From Adiantum capillus-veneris (lineage: Eukaryota > Streptophyta > Polypodiopsida > Polypodiales > Pteridaceae), in NCBI GenBank assembly GCA_014529385.2, contig CM043962.1, positions 38,407,098-38,471,097 of the forward strand: 64,000 nt of DNA. The letters run 5' to 3'. The position numbers were made by a program, and so were the translations under genes. Of this stretch, positions 11,561 to 21,673 are shown piece after piece (positions within the stretch are counted from its first letter, which is position 1; each line of letters begins with the position of its first letter). The notes beneath the pieces are model-generated. The model had not been told where the DNA came from. It did no database searches and saw nothing but the letters and a program-made list of their open reading frames with translations.

Positions 11561-12030
11561 AGAAAGGAGTCCCTTTCTCGTGGGGACCCATAGAGGTGAC
11601 TGCCTTTCAGACATTGAAAGAGAAATTGACTACGGGACCAGTTTTGACTCTGTCGGACTTGCAGAAGTGTTTTGAAGTATATTGTGATGCTTGTGGTCAT
11701 AGTCTGGGTGCGGTCTTAATGCAAGAAGGCCATGTCATTGCTTACGAGAGTTGATTGTTCTCAAGGCCGGAAATGACAACACAGATTTATGAGAAAGAGC
11801 TTTTGGCTGTTATCCATGCTCTTACTCACTGGCGGCATTACCTACTTGGAGCAGATTTTACTGTCTTTATAGACCATCAGAGTTTGCGCTTGTGACAGAA
11901 GCAGCTATCGGAAAAGCAGATGCGGTGGGCGAACATCTTGTCATAGTTTCACTTCTAGATTGTCCGTGTGCAGGGACAAAAGAATGTGGTGGCAGATGCT
12001 TTGTCTCGGAAGCCATTGGTTCTGGCTATT
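11560..12030 (+). pseudogene. A1 RNase H region (several stops)
   Basis: Degrades the RNA strand of the RNA/DNA hybrid. Readable motifs are [37 protein letters not shown], then QGQKNVVADALSRKP. Stops occur at 11752, near 11894 and again near 11942, all looking like single-base changes relative to the A3 copy. Confidence 0.8.
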
Positions 12031-12420
12031 TCCGCGATACTTCATAGGAGCTTCGAGGATATGGTCGACCAGTATGCCACAGATAGAGATTTTGCAGACG
12101 TTTTCACGCGGATACGGAATGGGGAGACAGAAGCGGGATATTCCATTCGAGATGGCTACCTGATGAGAAAAACCATGTTGTGCGTTACACAGCCGTTGAG
12201 GGAAAAGGTTATGACTGAATGCTACTGTCCACCTTTTACGGGTCAAATTTTATTGAAGTCTTGTATCTCGGATCAAAAGACTCAATGGGAAAAGAACTTA
12301 CCTTTGGTGGAATTTGCCTACAATAACACGATACACTCTTCGACGGGGAAGACGCCATGTGAGATTGTTGAAAGTGCTGCGAAGGTTCCATCCTTGCTGA
12401 GCACGAAAGATTAGATATTG
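12030..12420 (+). pseudogene. A1 integrase remnant with core deletion
   Basis: The N-terminal end reads to ECYCPPFTG and then jumps to QILLKSCISDQKTQWEKN and FAYNNTIHSSTGKTP. Compared with A3, roughly 370 bases are missing, including the zinc-binding HHCC end and most of the DDE core. Integration from this copy would need enzyme supplied by another element. Confidence 0.8.
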
Positions 12421-12984
12421 AAAGCGGATGAATATTCGCGAGATTTGGATACGGCTTTTGCCAAGGTTCGCGAGACTTTGCAAGAGTCTCAAGAACGACA
12501 GAAAAAGGCAGCGGATCGCCATCGTCTCCACTTGAAATTGAAGGAGGATGATTGGGTGCTCTTATCTTTTGAGAAGGGATGCCTACGAAAGAAAAAGAGA
12601 AAGGAGAGGCTTTTTCCAAAGCTTAGTATGCGATACTACGGACCTTTCTAGATCATTAACAAGATAAATGATGTCTCCTTCCGATTGAAACTGCCAGATA
12701 CTTGGAGGATTCACAATGCATTGCATGTGAATCTCTTGAAACCTGTTAAGGGTGATGTGCTTGATGATGGGGAGCCTGATGAGCAACCCGAAGTGGAAGA
12801 AAACGAAGAGATCCTTGTTCCTGAACAGATTTTGGCACATAACGATACGAAGAAAGGTAAAGTCTGAAGGTAGTTCTTCGTTAAGTTCAAGAACTTTCCT
12901 GCATTTGATGCGAAGTGGATGGAGGAGGAGGACCTAGCAGATACTCCTCGGATTGTGAAACTTTACCTCGATGTTTTGGTTTAG
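12421..12984 (+). pseudogene. A1 integrase C-terminus and chromodomain
   Basis: Contains the GPF/GPY-type module (RYYGPF, then VSFRLKLPDTWRIHNALHV) followed by EEILVPEQILAHND and a chromodomain-like tail (FPAFDAKWMEEEDL, IVKLYLDVLV). Chromoviruses carry such a domain at the integrase end, where it is thought to guide insertion to particular chromatin. Stops at about 12649 and 12867 and a further stop in KV*R*F break it. This tail assigns family A to the chromovirus branch. Confidence 0.8.
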
Positions 12985-13774
12985 CATACTCTACTCCAAA
13001 CGGAACCCAGAATTCAGCTTGGCCGGAGATCTGGTGCAGTGGGATGCACAAGAGGGGAGTCACTCCGCTCCCTTGTCAACAGATGCCTCGATTTTGATAC
13101 TAAAGTCACTGATGTCTCTTTGAGCTTCAGGGATATTGAGAGCTGACAGTATTCTGCTGGATGACTTTATGAAATGGAATTCCTGATAATGATACTGATT
13201 TGTTCTTGACTTCTTGTGAGTGCAGGAACTGACAGACGAAATGATTGCAGCATTTTGGTCTACTTGATCTCGAATAGACATGGTTGCAATAGGGGTTAGT
13301 CAATCGGACATCGATGAGGTCCCGATTGGACCTAGATGTGATTGCTAGCTACATTGCCGATAAGAGCTGACAGTATTCTGTTGGATGACTTTATGAAATG
13401 GAATTCCTGATTATGATACTGATTTGTTCTTGACTTCTTGTGAGTGCAGGAACTGATAGACGAAATGACTACAGCATTTTGGTTTGATTGATCTCGAATA
13501 GACATGGTTGCAATAGGGGTTAGTCAATCGGACATCGATGAGGTCCAGATTGGACCTAGATGTGATTGCTAGCTACATTGCCGATAAATCATGGTCTAAG
13601 ATCCGAATGAATGTTGAATGTCATGTGAGGTCCTGTGATGTCTGGTGATGTCCTGTGATGTCGTGTGATGTGACTGGCGATTTTGTACATGTGTTAGATG
13701 TGTGTTCCTAGTACGTAGGTACTAACAGTCAGTGTCTGCTAAGACGGTTTATAGCTTTTGTCGGTTTTGTAGGC
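12985..13774 (+). other. A1 3' noncoding region with 224-bp duplication
   Basis: No frame is kept. It contains a 224-bp tandem duplication (from 13140 and again from 13364) that is single-copy in A3, so it arose in this copy or its recent line. At 13619-13673 a degenerate decamer, roughly TGATGTCCTG, repeats five times. The same block exists, inverted, in A3 and C2. Confidence 0.85.
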
Positions 13775-13810
13775 GTAATCGCGGTCGATTACAATGCTTT
13801 CAAGAGGGTA
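13775..13810 (+). promoter_or_regulatory. A1 pre-PPT hairpin and polypurine tract
   Basis: A perfect 7-bp stem GTAATCG / CGATTAC with a CGGT loop (13775-13792) is followed after 8 bases by CAAGAGGGTA, which abuts the 3' LTR. The purine tract primes plus-strand DNA synthesis. Here it is shorter than the C-family copy, which has seven G in place of four. Confidence 0.8.
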
Positions 13811-14359
13811 TGTCACAAAGTGATGACGTGGCGGACAACAGAAACCCTAAAATTTCCTCAAACCCTAATTTCTGCTAGAAACCCTAATTTCCGGAAATCG
13901 CGGAGGCTTAAAAAAAATAAAAAAAAATAAAAAAAGGAAAATGATGAGCGACGCAAATTTCGATTTTTCTCTACTTAATGAGAAAGAGAGAGAGAATGCT
14001 TTTGCTTTCAAGTTTTGACTCTCTGTGAGAGAGAGAGAGCAATTGCTTTTGATTTGAAGCTTTTGGGGCTCTGCTTTTGGGCATCCCTTGTAATCTTTAA
14101 ATTCGTGGTGAGGGCCTCACTTCTCAGAGCATCTGGACGCAGAGTTTGAGAGTGAAACCCTAACCGCTCTCTTGTACTTTGATAATTGATTAATACAAAA
14201 AGAAATATCGAAAGGGGCGCCAGTCTTTGGGGCCAATATCTCTAGGCACGGAACTACGCCGAGCCAGCGCAAATCTATTGTGATTTGTGAATTGTTTTGA
14301 AGTGGTTATTTGGTGCTGTCGCGGTTGATTCTTGACTTGGAGTGTCCAAGTCTGTTACA
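13811..14359 (+). mobile_element. A1 3' LTR
   Basis: Runs TGTCACAAAGTG..AGTCTGTTACA, 549 bases. It is complete at the 3' end, unlike the 5' LTR, with the CTTGGAGTGTCCAAG inverted repeat just inside the terminus. It carries AAACCCTAA repeats near its start and the shared GGGGCGCC block. Confidence 0.9.
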
Positions 14360-14368
14360 TAGTCCCAG

Positions 14369-17017
14369 TGTAAGGTGCAGCGGAATGAATGTTTGCGCTT
14401 TGCTCAAGATGAGTGCTCCGAACTGTGCTCAAGGTTCCTTTTTGTTCTTATGGAAGGTAGAGCCTTCTGTTCTTAATGAGAGAGTGCTATGATCACAAAC
14501 AAAGTGAATGGACACTGAAACCGGCCTGTTCAATCCAAAAAGGGCGGTAGACTTTACTTCAAACCTTGATTTAGCTTTCACCCATTATTAGTCGTCTATT
14601 ATACTTGCGCTATAGTGACACAAGAGAGGGGAATGGGATACAGATGCTAGAATGCACCTGTATGAGAAGACCGACACCAGATTGGCCCCTAATTTAGGCG
14701 CCCCTTTCGGTATTTCTTTATTGTTTAAAAGAGGGAATATACGTTGTGGTTCTTTCCAAGCTGCCCCGCACAACCTTGGCTGAATTTTGACTGTTCTGGC
14801 ATGATTTCGGCAGCATAACTGTACTAGAACCCTTCACAATCAGTATTCCCACGCATTGGCCGACTTTCCCGACGCATACGGGCACTTTGCAAAACCTGGC
14901 GAGAATCTGCAGCACGCTGAATTCTCTGTTTTCAGCCCTGAAAATGCACCAGATCTTCTGTACAGCGGTCCCCTTGCGTCCCCGAACCTCCTGGGGGTAT
15001 TAGGGTCCGTTTAGGGCCAAAACCCTAAACCTGCAAAAATACACAGCAGGCTGTAATTTACTGTTTCGGGCTCCGTTTCGCATGCCGGTCGCATCCGTAG
15101 CAAGTCCTCGAGCTCCCGCACCTGTAGGGCTACTTGCCCTTTGAATCGGACGAGATTTTTGGCGTGAAACCTCTCCGAATTCACCTGTACCTGCGGGGGG
15201 ATTAGCCGCTAGCTAATCCAGTACCTGTGCAAGAGGCTCTTGCCTCGGCAATCGCGCATGAACCCACACAACTGTACATTGGTCAAATGAAGAGCCCACT
15301 AGTGGGGCATAACATACTGCCAAAGGGGAGAGAGAGGGCAGTGCGTAGCGTGCAGGGCATCACTCCTGGCACCGCACTGTGCATAAGAGGGAAAGCAAGC
15401 ACTCCATAGCTCTTAACCTGTGACAATTTCTGCAAAACAGCCCCTCCTCTCTTCAAATTCAGCGCCAACTCTCTCTTGCATTAGAAACTGCACCAGAATG
15501 TGCCACTTGGCACAGTTACAAGCATTTTCCCGTTTCGGGGTTGCCGCCTAAAAATCTCCCAACCGGTTGCCCAGTTGACTTCACGGCAGAGTAAGAAAAT
15601 GTTCCCCTTGTCATTCCGGAGGTAATGACGCCAACACATTTTCAGGTCCCAAAATAGCAGTTCCCTAAATTTTAGGAGATGCTGCCATTGTATCTTTGTA
15701 GGTCATCCGACCCTCTTTGTACACTGTGGCCACATCCAGAACTGAAATGTAGCCTCTGTAGCAAAGGATTCCACTTTGGCTAGTCAATGACTCCACTTGG
15801 CTAACCATAGTCCTTGTCCGACCTTAGTGCTCTCTTGCCCTCAGGCCTGGATTCCCTCTGAACAGTTCCACACTAGCTATGCAATGCAGGACAGTTAGAT
15901 TTCCCGAGGGGTGTTTCCAAAAAGTGAAAGTAAATAGATAATAAGAAAGAAATCAACAAAAAGGATAGATAGTAGTCACACGCTGGTGACAGACACTGTG
16001 CGTGCAAGTGTATGAGACTGAGAGATAGAGAGAGAAGAGAGATACGACACCAGAGATGTTGTAAAACCCTCCTCCGAAGGCCCCACTCTCGTCGGCGAGA
16101 GTAGTCTACTTATGATTGCACAAACTGGTACAAACTGAATGCAAGTGACTGATGCAAGTCTAGGCTATGTCGGCGATGACGACGAGACCGACCTAAGGGC
16201 TGAAATCTGCAATCCTTTATCTGCTGTCCAAAAACGCTATGGGCTGAAATCTGTTGTTGCCGAAAACGCTAAGGAAAACTCTGATTTTGCTGGTCTTTAG
16301 GCTGAAAATCTGTACATCCTTAGGGCTGAAAACTGAGGTTCTTGGGGCTGAATCTGATGGTCTTTCTATTGCTGAAAATCGCTAGGATTGAAGACTGTAA
16401 AGGCTGAAATCTGCAAACGCTGGGATATCCAAAAACGCTAGGGTGCAAATCTTTGAAAACGCCAGCTGCTGGGAAAAACGCTAGGGTTGCTGAAGCTTGT
16501 GCTGGCGATGGTTTGCTGATGCAAAACGCTAGGGCAAGGATTTGTTGACGGTGACTACTTGCTGGAGAAAACGCCAATGTGGGATGGTTCTTCTTGCTTG
16601 GAGGGGGAACCACCAAGGTCTTGCTTGAGAAGTTGCCCGTTGAGCTTGGCTCCTGTTGCCTCTTCTGCCATTTAGTGCTAGTCTAGGTTTGTTTATATAC
16701 AAACTTACTCAATTTGCCCTACCTACTTTTCGACAAAAGTCACTTAAAAATAATAAGTGAAAAATGTCAAAAATAGGGAAAATAGGCTAAATGCACTGGA
16801 AAATTCCCCTGAAGGATTCTGATGGATTCTGATGGGAATGCTTATGATCATGCTGTGTGGATATGCATCTACACTAAGTGACTGGTCATGCACGGTCTGC
16901 GAACAGACTCACAAAAGTGCCAGAACGCTTCCTATTCTAGAGTGACTTGACTGAACTGAACACTTGTCGTGCTGTAGCTTGTCCACGGACACATAGGGTT
17001 GGATGTGTCACGTGACA
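14369..17017 (-). mobile_element. Solo B LTR (TSD CCCAG), holding another solo LTR
   Basis: On the minus strand it starts TGTCACGTGACACATC and ends GCACCTTACA. It is flanked by CCCAG at 14364-14368 and 17018-17022, so it is a genuine insertion reduced to one LTR. About 1.17 kb is its own sequence, and the rest is the nested solo LTR at 14516-15991. The inner half carries many GCTGAAA-ACGCT repeats. Its target was another B LTR in the opposite orientation, so the two now form an inverted pair. Confidence 0.9.
14516..15991 (-). mobile_element. Solo LTR nested in solo B LTR (TSD GACAC)
   Basis: Begins TGAAACCGG on the plus strand and ends GGTGACA, flanked on both sides by GACAC (14511-14515 and 15992-15996). 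The B LTR reads through when it is removed. It contains a minus-strand match to the shared LTR block (AAAGAAATACCGAAAGGGGCGCC) near 14690-14720, so it is a distant relative of the A/C/D LTRs. At 1,476 bases it is much longer than those. No coding sequence was recognised. Confidence 0.85.
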
Positions 17018-17685
17018 CCCAGTCCCTAGCGTTTTCCATCAAGCTATCTCTGCCTAGAAGACCCCCAGTCATCTGGCGTTTTCAGCCATATCCTCATCGC
17101 CTAGAAGTCCACAGTATCCAGCGTTTTTCAGCTTGCTTGATCGCCCCAAAACAGCAGATTTCAGCATGCTTTGATCGCCCCCAAAACAGCAGATAAGCAC
17201 CAAAGGAATTCAGCCCTAAGACCAACAGACTATTTCAGCCATTAGCGTTTTTGGGACAGCAGCAAGGTGACCTCAGATTTCAGCCCTCAGCGTTTTTGGA
17301 CAGCAGTACCAAAGTAGCCGAATTCAGCCTTTAGATCGGTCTCGCCATCCCCGTCGTCGTCATCGATCTAGCCTAGACTTGCATCAGTCACATGCATTCA
17401 GTTTGTACCAGTTTGTGCAATCAATAGTAGACCACTCTCGCCGACGAGAGTGGGGCCTTCGGAGGAGGGTTTTACAACGTCTTTGGTGTCGTACTTCTCT
17501 TCTCTCTCTATCTCTCAGTCTCATACACTTGCACGCACAGTGTCCATTCACTTTGTTATGATCATTGCACTCTCTCATTAAGAACGGAAGGCTCTCCCTT
17601 CCATAAGAACAAAAAGGAACCTTGAGCACAGTTCGGAGCACTCATCTTGAGCAAAGTTCAAACATTCATTCCGCTGCATCCTACA
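17018..17685 (+). mobile_element. B LTR, plus orientation, 5' part lost
   Basis: The continuation of a B LTR whose first visible bases are 14360-14368, left of the solo B insertion. It reads through the GCTGAAA-ACGCT repeat region in inverted sense and ends CATTCCGCTGCATCCTACA, the B terminus. A primer-like site follows directly. The LTR start is not present, since the sequence left of 14360 is the A1 LTR end. Confidence 0.75.
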
Positions 17686-17686
17686 T

Positions 17687-17700
17687 TGTTATCAGAGCTT
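17687..17700 (+). promoter_or_regulatory. Primer-binding site after B LTR
   Basis: TGTTATCAGAGCTT, one mismatch from the tRNA-iMet site, starting one base after the LTR terminus. It shows that family B is an LTR retrotransposon using the same primer as the others. Only about 16 bases of B leader survive before element A2. Confidence 0.7.
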
Positions 17701-17716
17701 TGATAGTGTTCTGTAT

Positions 17717-18660
17717 CAGCTCTTTCTTATAAATCTGTGTTGTCATTTCCGGCCTTGAGAACAATCGGCTCTCGTAAGCAATGACATGGCTTTCTTGCAT
17801 TAAGACCGCACCCAGACTACGACCACAAGCATCACAATATACTTCAAAAGACTTCTGCAAGTCCGGCAGAGTCAAAACTGGTCCCGTAGTCAATCTCTCT
17901 TTCAATGTCTGAAAGGCAGTCACCTCTGTGGGTCCCCACAAGAAAGGGACTCCTTTCTGTGTCATGATATGCAAAGGGGAAGCAACCTCTGCAAACTTTC
18001 GAATGAACCGCCTGCAGTACGAACACAGTCCCAAGAAGCTTCTAACTTCATGGACATTCTTCAAATCGGGCCAATCACGGATAGTCTCTATCTTGGCCGG
18101 ATCCATTTGGACTTTTGCTGCTGACACAATGTGTCCCAAAAAGTGTATCTTTGGTAGGAAAAATTCACTTTTCTTTACATTAATCACTAACTTGTGATCT
18201 CGTAATGCCTGAAAGACGTGAAGCAGATGATCTCTATGTTCTGCCTCGTTCTTGGAGAAAACAATGATATCGTCAAAGAAAGTGCCAACCAATAGCCTGT
18301 ACTCTCGAAAAATCCTGTCCATCATCCGGTTAAAGGTCGCAGGAGCATTGGTTAAGCCAAAAGGCATCACCAAAAACTCAAATAACCCAAAAGTCGTCCG
18401 AAAAGCTGTCTTGTAGACATCTCCCGACGCGATTTTGATCTGATGATATCCACTCTACAAATCAATCCTGCTAAAGCACGAGGATCCCTGTAATTTGTCG
18501 AGTATATCATCGATCCTAGGAATCGGAAATCTGTTCTTGATGGTGATTTTGTTGAGAGCTCTATAATCGATGCACATTCTCCAAGATCCGTCTTTCTTCA
18601 AAACCAACAACACTAGAGAGCAATAGGGTGAAGTACTAGGCTAGACAAGACCCTTTTCCA
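17717..18660 (-). pseudogene. A2 RT and start of RNase H
   Basis: Open from 18373 down to the truncation, with MPFGLTNAPATFNRMMDRI, catalytic FFDDIIVFSKN, FFLPKIHFLGHIVSAAKVQ and RSFLGLCSYCRRFIRKFAE. RNase H starts with FEVYCDACGRSLGAVLMQE. Upstream parts, including [14 protein letters not shown], are readable across a stop near 18458. The active-site aspartates DD are kept. The gene is cut before the RNase H catalytic end. Confidence 0.85.
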
Positions 18661-19456
18661 AGAGGTCTTTCACTTGGTTCATAATCTCTTCATTCTGTGC
18701 TCGGCTCACACGGTAAGGTGGCCGGTTTGGTGGTGTGCTTCCAGGTATCAGATCAATGGTATGATCTTCAGGATGAGCAGGTGGTAACTCGCCTGGTAGG
18801 CCCTCTGAGAAGCAATCGGCGTGAGAGTGGAGAAAATCTTGGCGTTCTTTATCATGTTTAGACATGTTTGTCCTATCCTCATCACTCAACTCTTTCATAA
18901 AGATCAAGTAAACAAACAGACTGGATTTCATTAATTTTGAAATGACCGAAGCCGATACAATAGGGACAGACTCGCCCTTTAGTTTAATGTCAAGTACAAT
19001 GGTTCTGCCCTTCTCTGTAGTCAATGTCGCTATCCTCGCCCGATAATCGACCACGGTGTTGTTCTTGTGGTCCCATGGAATTCCCAAGAGAACATCACAA
19101 CCTTCCAAAGGCATTATGTAAAAGTCCTCATGCCCCAAATACCCGCGACAATGCAACCGAAGTTTGCCAATGACAGGTGTAATGGCTACGTCCCTGCCGG
19201 GTGCCGCTAGAACTGCCTCCGCAAGTGGTCGCATCCGATCGGGAGCGATCTCGAGCCGCGCTGCCAATTCCGGTGAAATGAAGTTGGCCTTGGCTCCTCC
19301 ATCAAAGAAGATCAGGGCCTCTTGGTCTTTCACTTTGCTCCAAGCTCGGCAAAGTTCTGTACTCTCGTCCATGATGTTGGGATCGGTACCCACACAATCT
19401 GGAACCAGTCCTGTTTTCATCTTGCCTTTTCTTCCACGTTCCTCAGGTGCTCTCAA
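18641..19456 (-). pseudogene. A2 protease and RT linker, open frame
   Basis: A 271-residue open stretch holding the end of gag, the protease and the link to RT. The active-site segment is again FFDGGAKANFISPELAA, as in A1 and A4, followed by GCDVLLGIPWDHKNN. The linker SDEDRTNMSKHDKERQDF precedes [19 protein letters not shown]. This is the best-kept protease in the window. Confidence 0.8.
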
Positions 19457-20964
19457 ACTCTCAGGCCTTTCGTCGTCCTTGTCATTCTGTTCTTTCTGTG
19501 CCTTTTTAGGGCACTTCGTGGAGATATGTCCATGTTCCCCGCATCCAAAGCACTTCCCCTCCCTGATGAAGCGAGCTCTCTCCTGAGGAGTAAGCTTGGG
19601 TCGAGCATCCTTCTTTTCTGGGTTGCTCTTTCTCTTTCTACTTTCATTCGCTTAAGTTTGTTCGGCTCGTTGTGTCATGACCTCATCGGTGGGGTAGGTC
19701 AGACTACCAGAGTCAATGGCAAAACTCCGTTTCGCATGACTCATCAACTCGTGAATAGAAGCTGACTTTTGTTCCAAGCAGTGATCTCGGATCTCTGTAG
19801 GTAGACCCAAGGTAAATTGTTCAATCTGTTCTCTGAACGAGATCTTCTTGAATGAAGAGGCGGGTAGAAAAGAGCTCGAGAATCTCTCTTAATAAACGTC
19901 CACTGTATCTTTCTTGGTCATCCGAAGATGGTTCCAAGCAGCTCGTATATCGCGTTCATACTCTTGAGTCCACCAAGAAGAAATAAAAAGCTTCTTAAAT
20001 TTCAGCCATTTAACTGGCGCAGTCTTGTTTAAAAGAAGCGTGGACCACCAAGTTCGAGCATTCCCCTTAAAGTAAGAGGCAGCTCTCCGAATCTTAGAGT
20101 GCTCTGAGTAGCGTCCTCCCGCGAAAGCGATGTCAAATTGCTGTACAAAAGACAAAGCCTTCGAAGCATCTCTATATCCCGAAAACGTGTCAAATTTAAT
20201 CGACTGTCCACCTTCCTTAAACTCTCGAACCTTCTTGCTTTTATCCTCTAGAAAGTCATATTGTTTGGCTTTATAAAAATTCTTCTTCTTTGCATAAAAG
20301 TTGCTGTCGTCAGAGTCGGAACTGTCTGTAGACGAGTCCTTTGTAGAACTGTCACTCACTGGGCGAGATTTAGACTTCTTTGCCTTTTTTTTACCTTTTT
20401 TCTTGCTTCACTTTTTGCCTTTGTGGTCTTCTTCGCTCGAGTCAGATGAGCTAGAAGAACTGTCAGAAGAAGAAGAAGAAGAAGAACTGGATACTTCTTC
20501 AAATCGAACATGCTTCTTGTGTTTCTTTGCCTCTTCAAATGTCAACTGACGACCCAAATAACCCGGGAAGTCGGTGCCTTTCTTCTGCTTTTTGCCGTGC
20601 TTTTTAGCTTTGTTTTGCGCGTCAAAAATTTGAGCAATCCGTGCATCAACCACCTCTTCTAATTCCTTCTCTGAATATTTCTTGTGAGCAGAAGGTTTCT
20701 TGAGAGCGGGTTTTGGGGGTGGTGGTGTGGTTTTCTGCCACTGCGTATGCACTTCCTGAAAAGAAGTCTCGCTCATATATTTTGCAAATTTTGGGTCCTT
20801 CGCAAAATTGAGCATCATCTTCGTTGCATCGCCGATCAATTGACGATGTTCCATCTCTCGACGCTCCGCCTGAGTAGGCCGTACTCCTTGCCGGAATCTT
20901 CGTTGTGATCCCTTGCCGCATCTCCGGATGGAGAGGGAGTCGACTGATCCTTCCGTGAAGCCAT
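19450..20964 (-). pseudogene. A2 gag (broken)
   Basis: The start codon is at 20964, placed as in A4. The N-terminal half (MMLNFAKDPKFAKYM, KKYSEKELEEVVDARIAQ, then a serine run and DSSEEDHKGKK) ends in a stop near 20408. The capsid half reads in another frame from 20359 (REFKEGGQSIKFDTF, FKGNARTWWSTLLLNK) to a stop at 19889. The zinc knuckle is at 19511-19552. Frameshifts and stops rule out a whole protein. Confidence 0.85.
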
Positions 20965-21020
20965 AGGTGCTGCGGAAAAAAAAATTTGGGATCGGATTTC
21001 CCGTAGAAGAGAAATCGGCC

Positions 21021-21034
21021 GTGCTCTGATACCA
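21021..21034 (-). promoter_or_regulatory. A2 primer-binding site
   Basis: TGGTATCAGAGCAC on the minus strand, one base from the LTR end. Confidence 0.85.
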
Positions 21035-21035
21035 T

Positions 21036-21287
21036 TGTAACAGACTTGGACACTCCAAGTCCCGACGGAGTTCCGTGCCTAGAGATATTGGCCCCAAAGA
21101 TTGGCGCCCCTTTCGGTATTTCTTTTTGTATTAATCTGAGTTCAAAGTACAAGAGTGCTGGCATGCGCTCACACTCAGACTCTGCGTCCAGATGCCCTGA
21201 GTTATGAGGCCTGCTCACATATTTAATGGTTACAAGGGATGCTAAAAGCAGAGCCCCAAAAGCTGAAAATCAAAAGCTCAAAAGCTG

Positions 21288-21330
<43 letters not shown>

Positions 21331-21556
21331 AAATAAAGCAAAAGGGCTTTCTCTCTCTCTCCAATTGCGTGGAGCAAAATAAAGCAAAACTTCCAAAAGC
21401 TGCAGCACAAAAATTGCCAAAAAGCTGCCGTACGGAATCCCGCAATTTGCGCTGCCTGCCACGTATCATTTCTGCCGCTAGGGTTAGGGTTTTTGCAATT
21501 AGGGTTTTTGACAGAAATTAGGGTTTCTCTGGTAGCCACATCATCACTTTGTGACA
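21036..21556 (-). mobile_element. A2 5' LTR
   Basis: 521 bases, TGTCACAAAGTGATGATG..CTTGGAGTGTCCAAGTCTGTTACA on the minus strand (shown in part). It contains a long (CT)n run at 21291-21325 and, near its start, several AAACCCTAA motifs. There is a gap in the U5 part relative to A1. Confidence 0.9.
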
Positions 21557-21673
21557 GCCGTAATGTGTTATTCACTGTTCAGCAAGCTTCCTTCCGTAGA
21601 AGATTTGTTGTGTCTCCTCTCTGCATTCGATTGTTTCGTGAACATAACCCTCTCATTGATTGGGCAGACAATA

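Larger units (their letters stand above)
7890..14359 (+). mobile_element. Element A1: chromovirus LTR retrotransposon, decayed
   Basis: A complete-length but inactive Ty3/gypsy element with a 5' LTR, tRNA-Met primer site, gag, protease, RT, RNase H, integrase remnant, chromodomain, 3' noncoding region, polypurine tract and 3' LTR. Gag and pol contain several frameshifts and stop codons, and most of the integrase core is deleted. The left neighbour is gag I. The right neighbour is 9 bases of B LTR, then a solo B LTR. The flanks GGTAA and TAGTC do not match, so no TSD supports the current ends. Recombination with another copy or decay of the site are both possible. Confidence 0.9.
17717..21556 (-). 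mobile_element. Element A2: A-family element lacking its 3' half
   Basis: A minus-strand copy with 5' LTR, primer site, gag, protease, RT and the first part of RNase H. The match stops inside RNase H at about 17717, where it meets the B primer region. Integrase, chromodomain, polypurine tract and 3' LTR are absent. No TSD was seen. The joint looks like a deletion or a recombination product. Confidence 0.85.

Noticed and set aside
8525-12984. Endogenous pararetrovirus (caulimovirus) as an explanation for the RT-bearing regions
   Set aside because: LTRs, polypurine tracts, an integrase with a chromodomain and 5-base TSDs are all present, and no movement or coat protein of that type was seen. 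These are Ty3/gypsy elements.
19164-19765. Long plus-strand frames opposite A2 gag and protease (also 50268-50910 opposite A3)
   Set aside because: They are antisense shadows of the gag-protease codon pattern, present in several A copies only because the sense strand is conserved.
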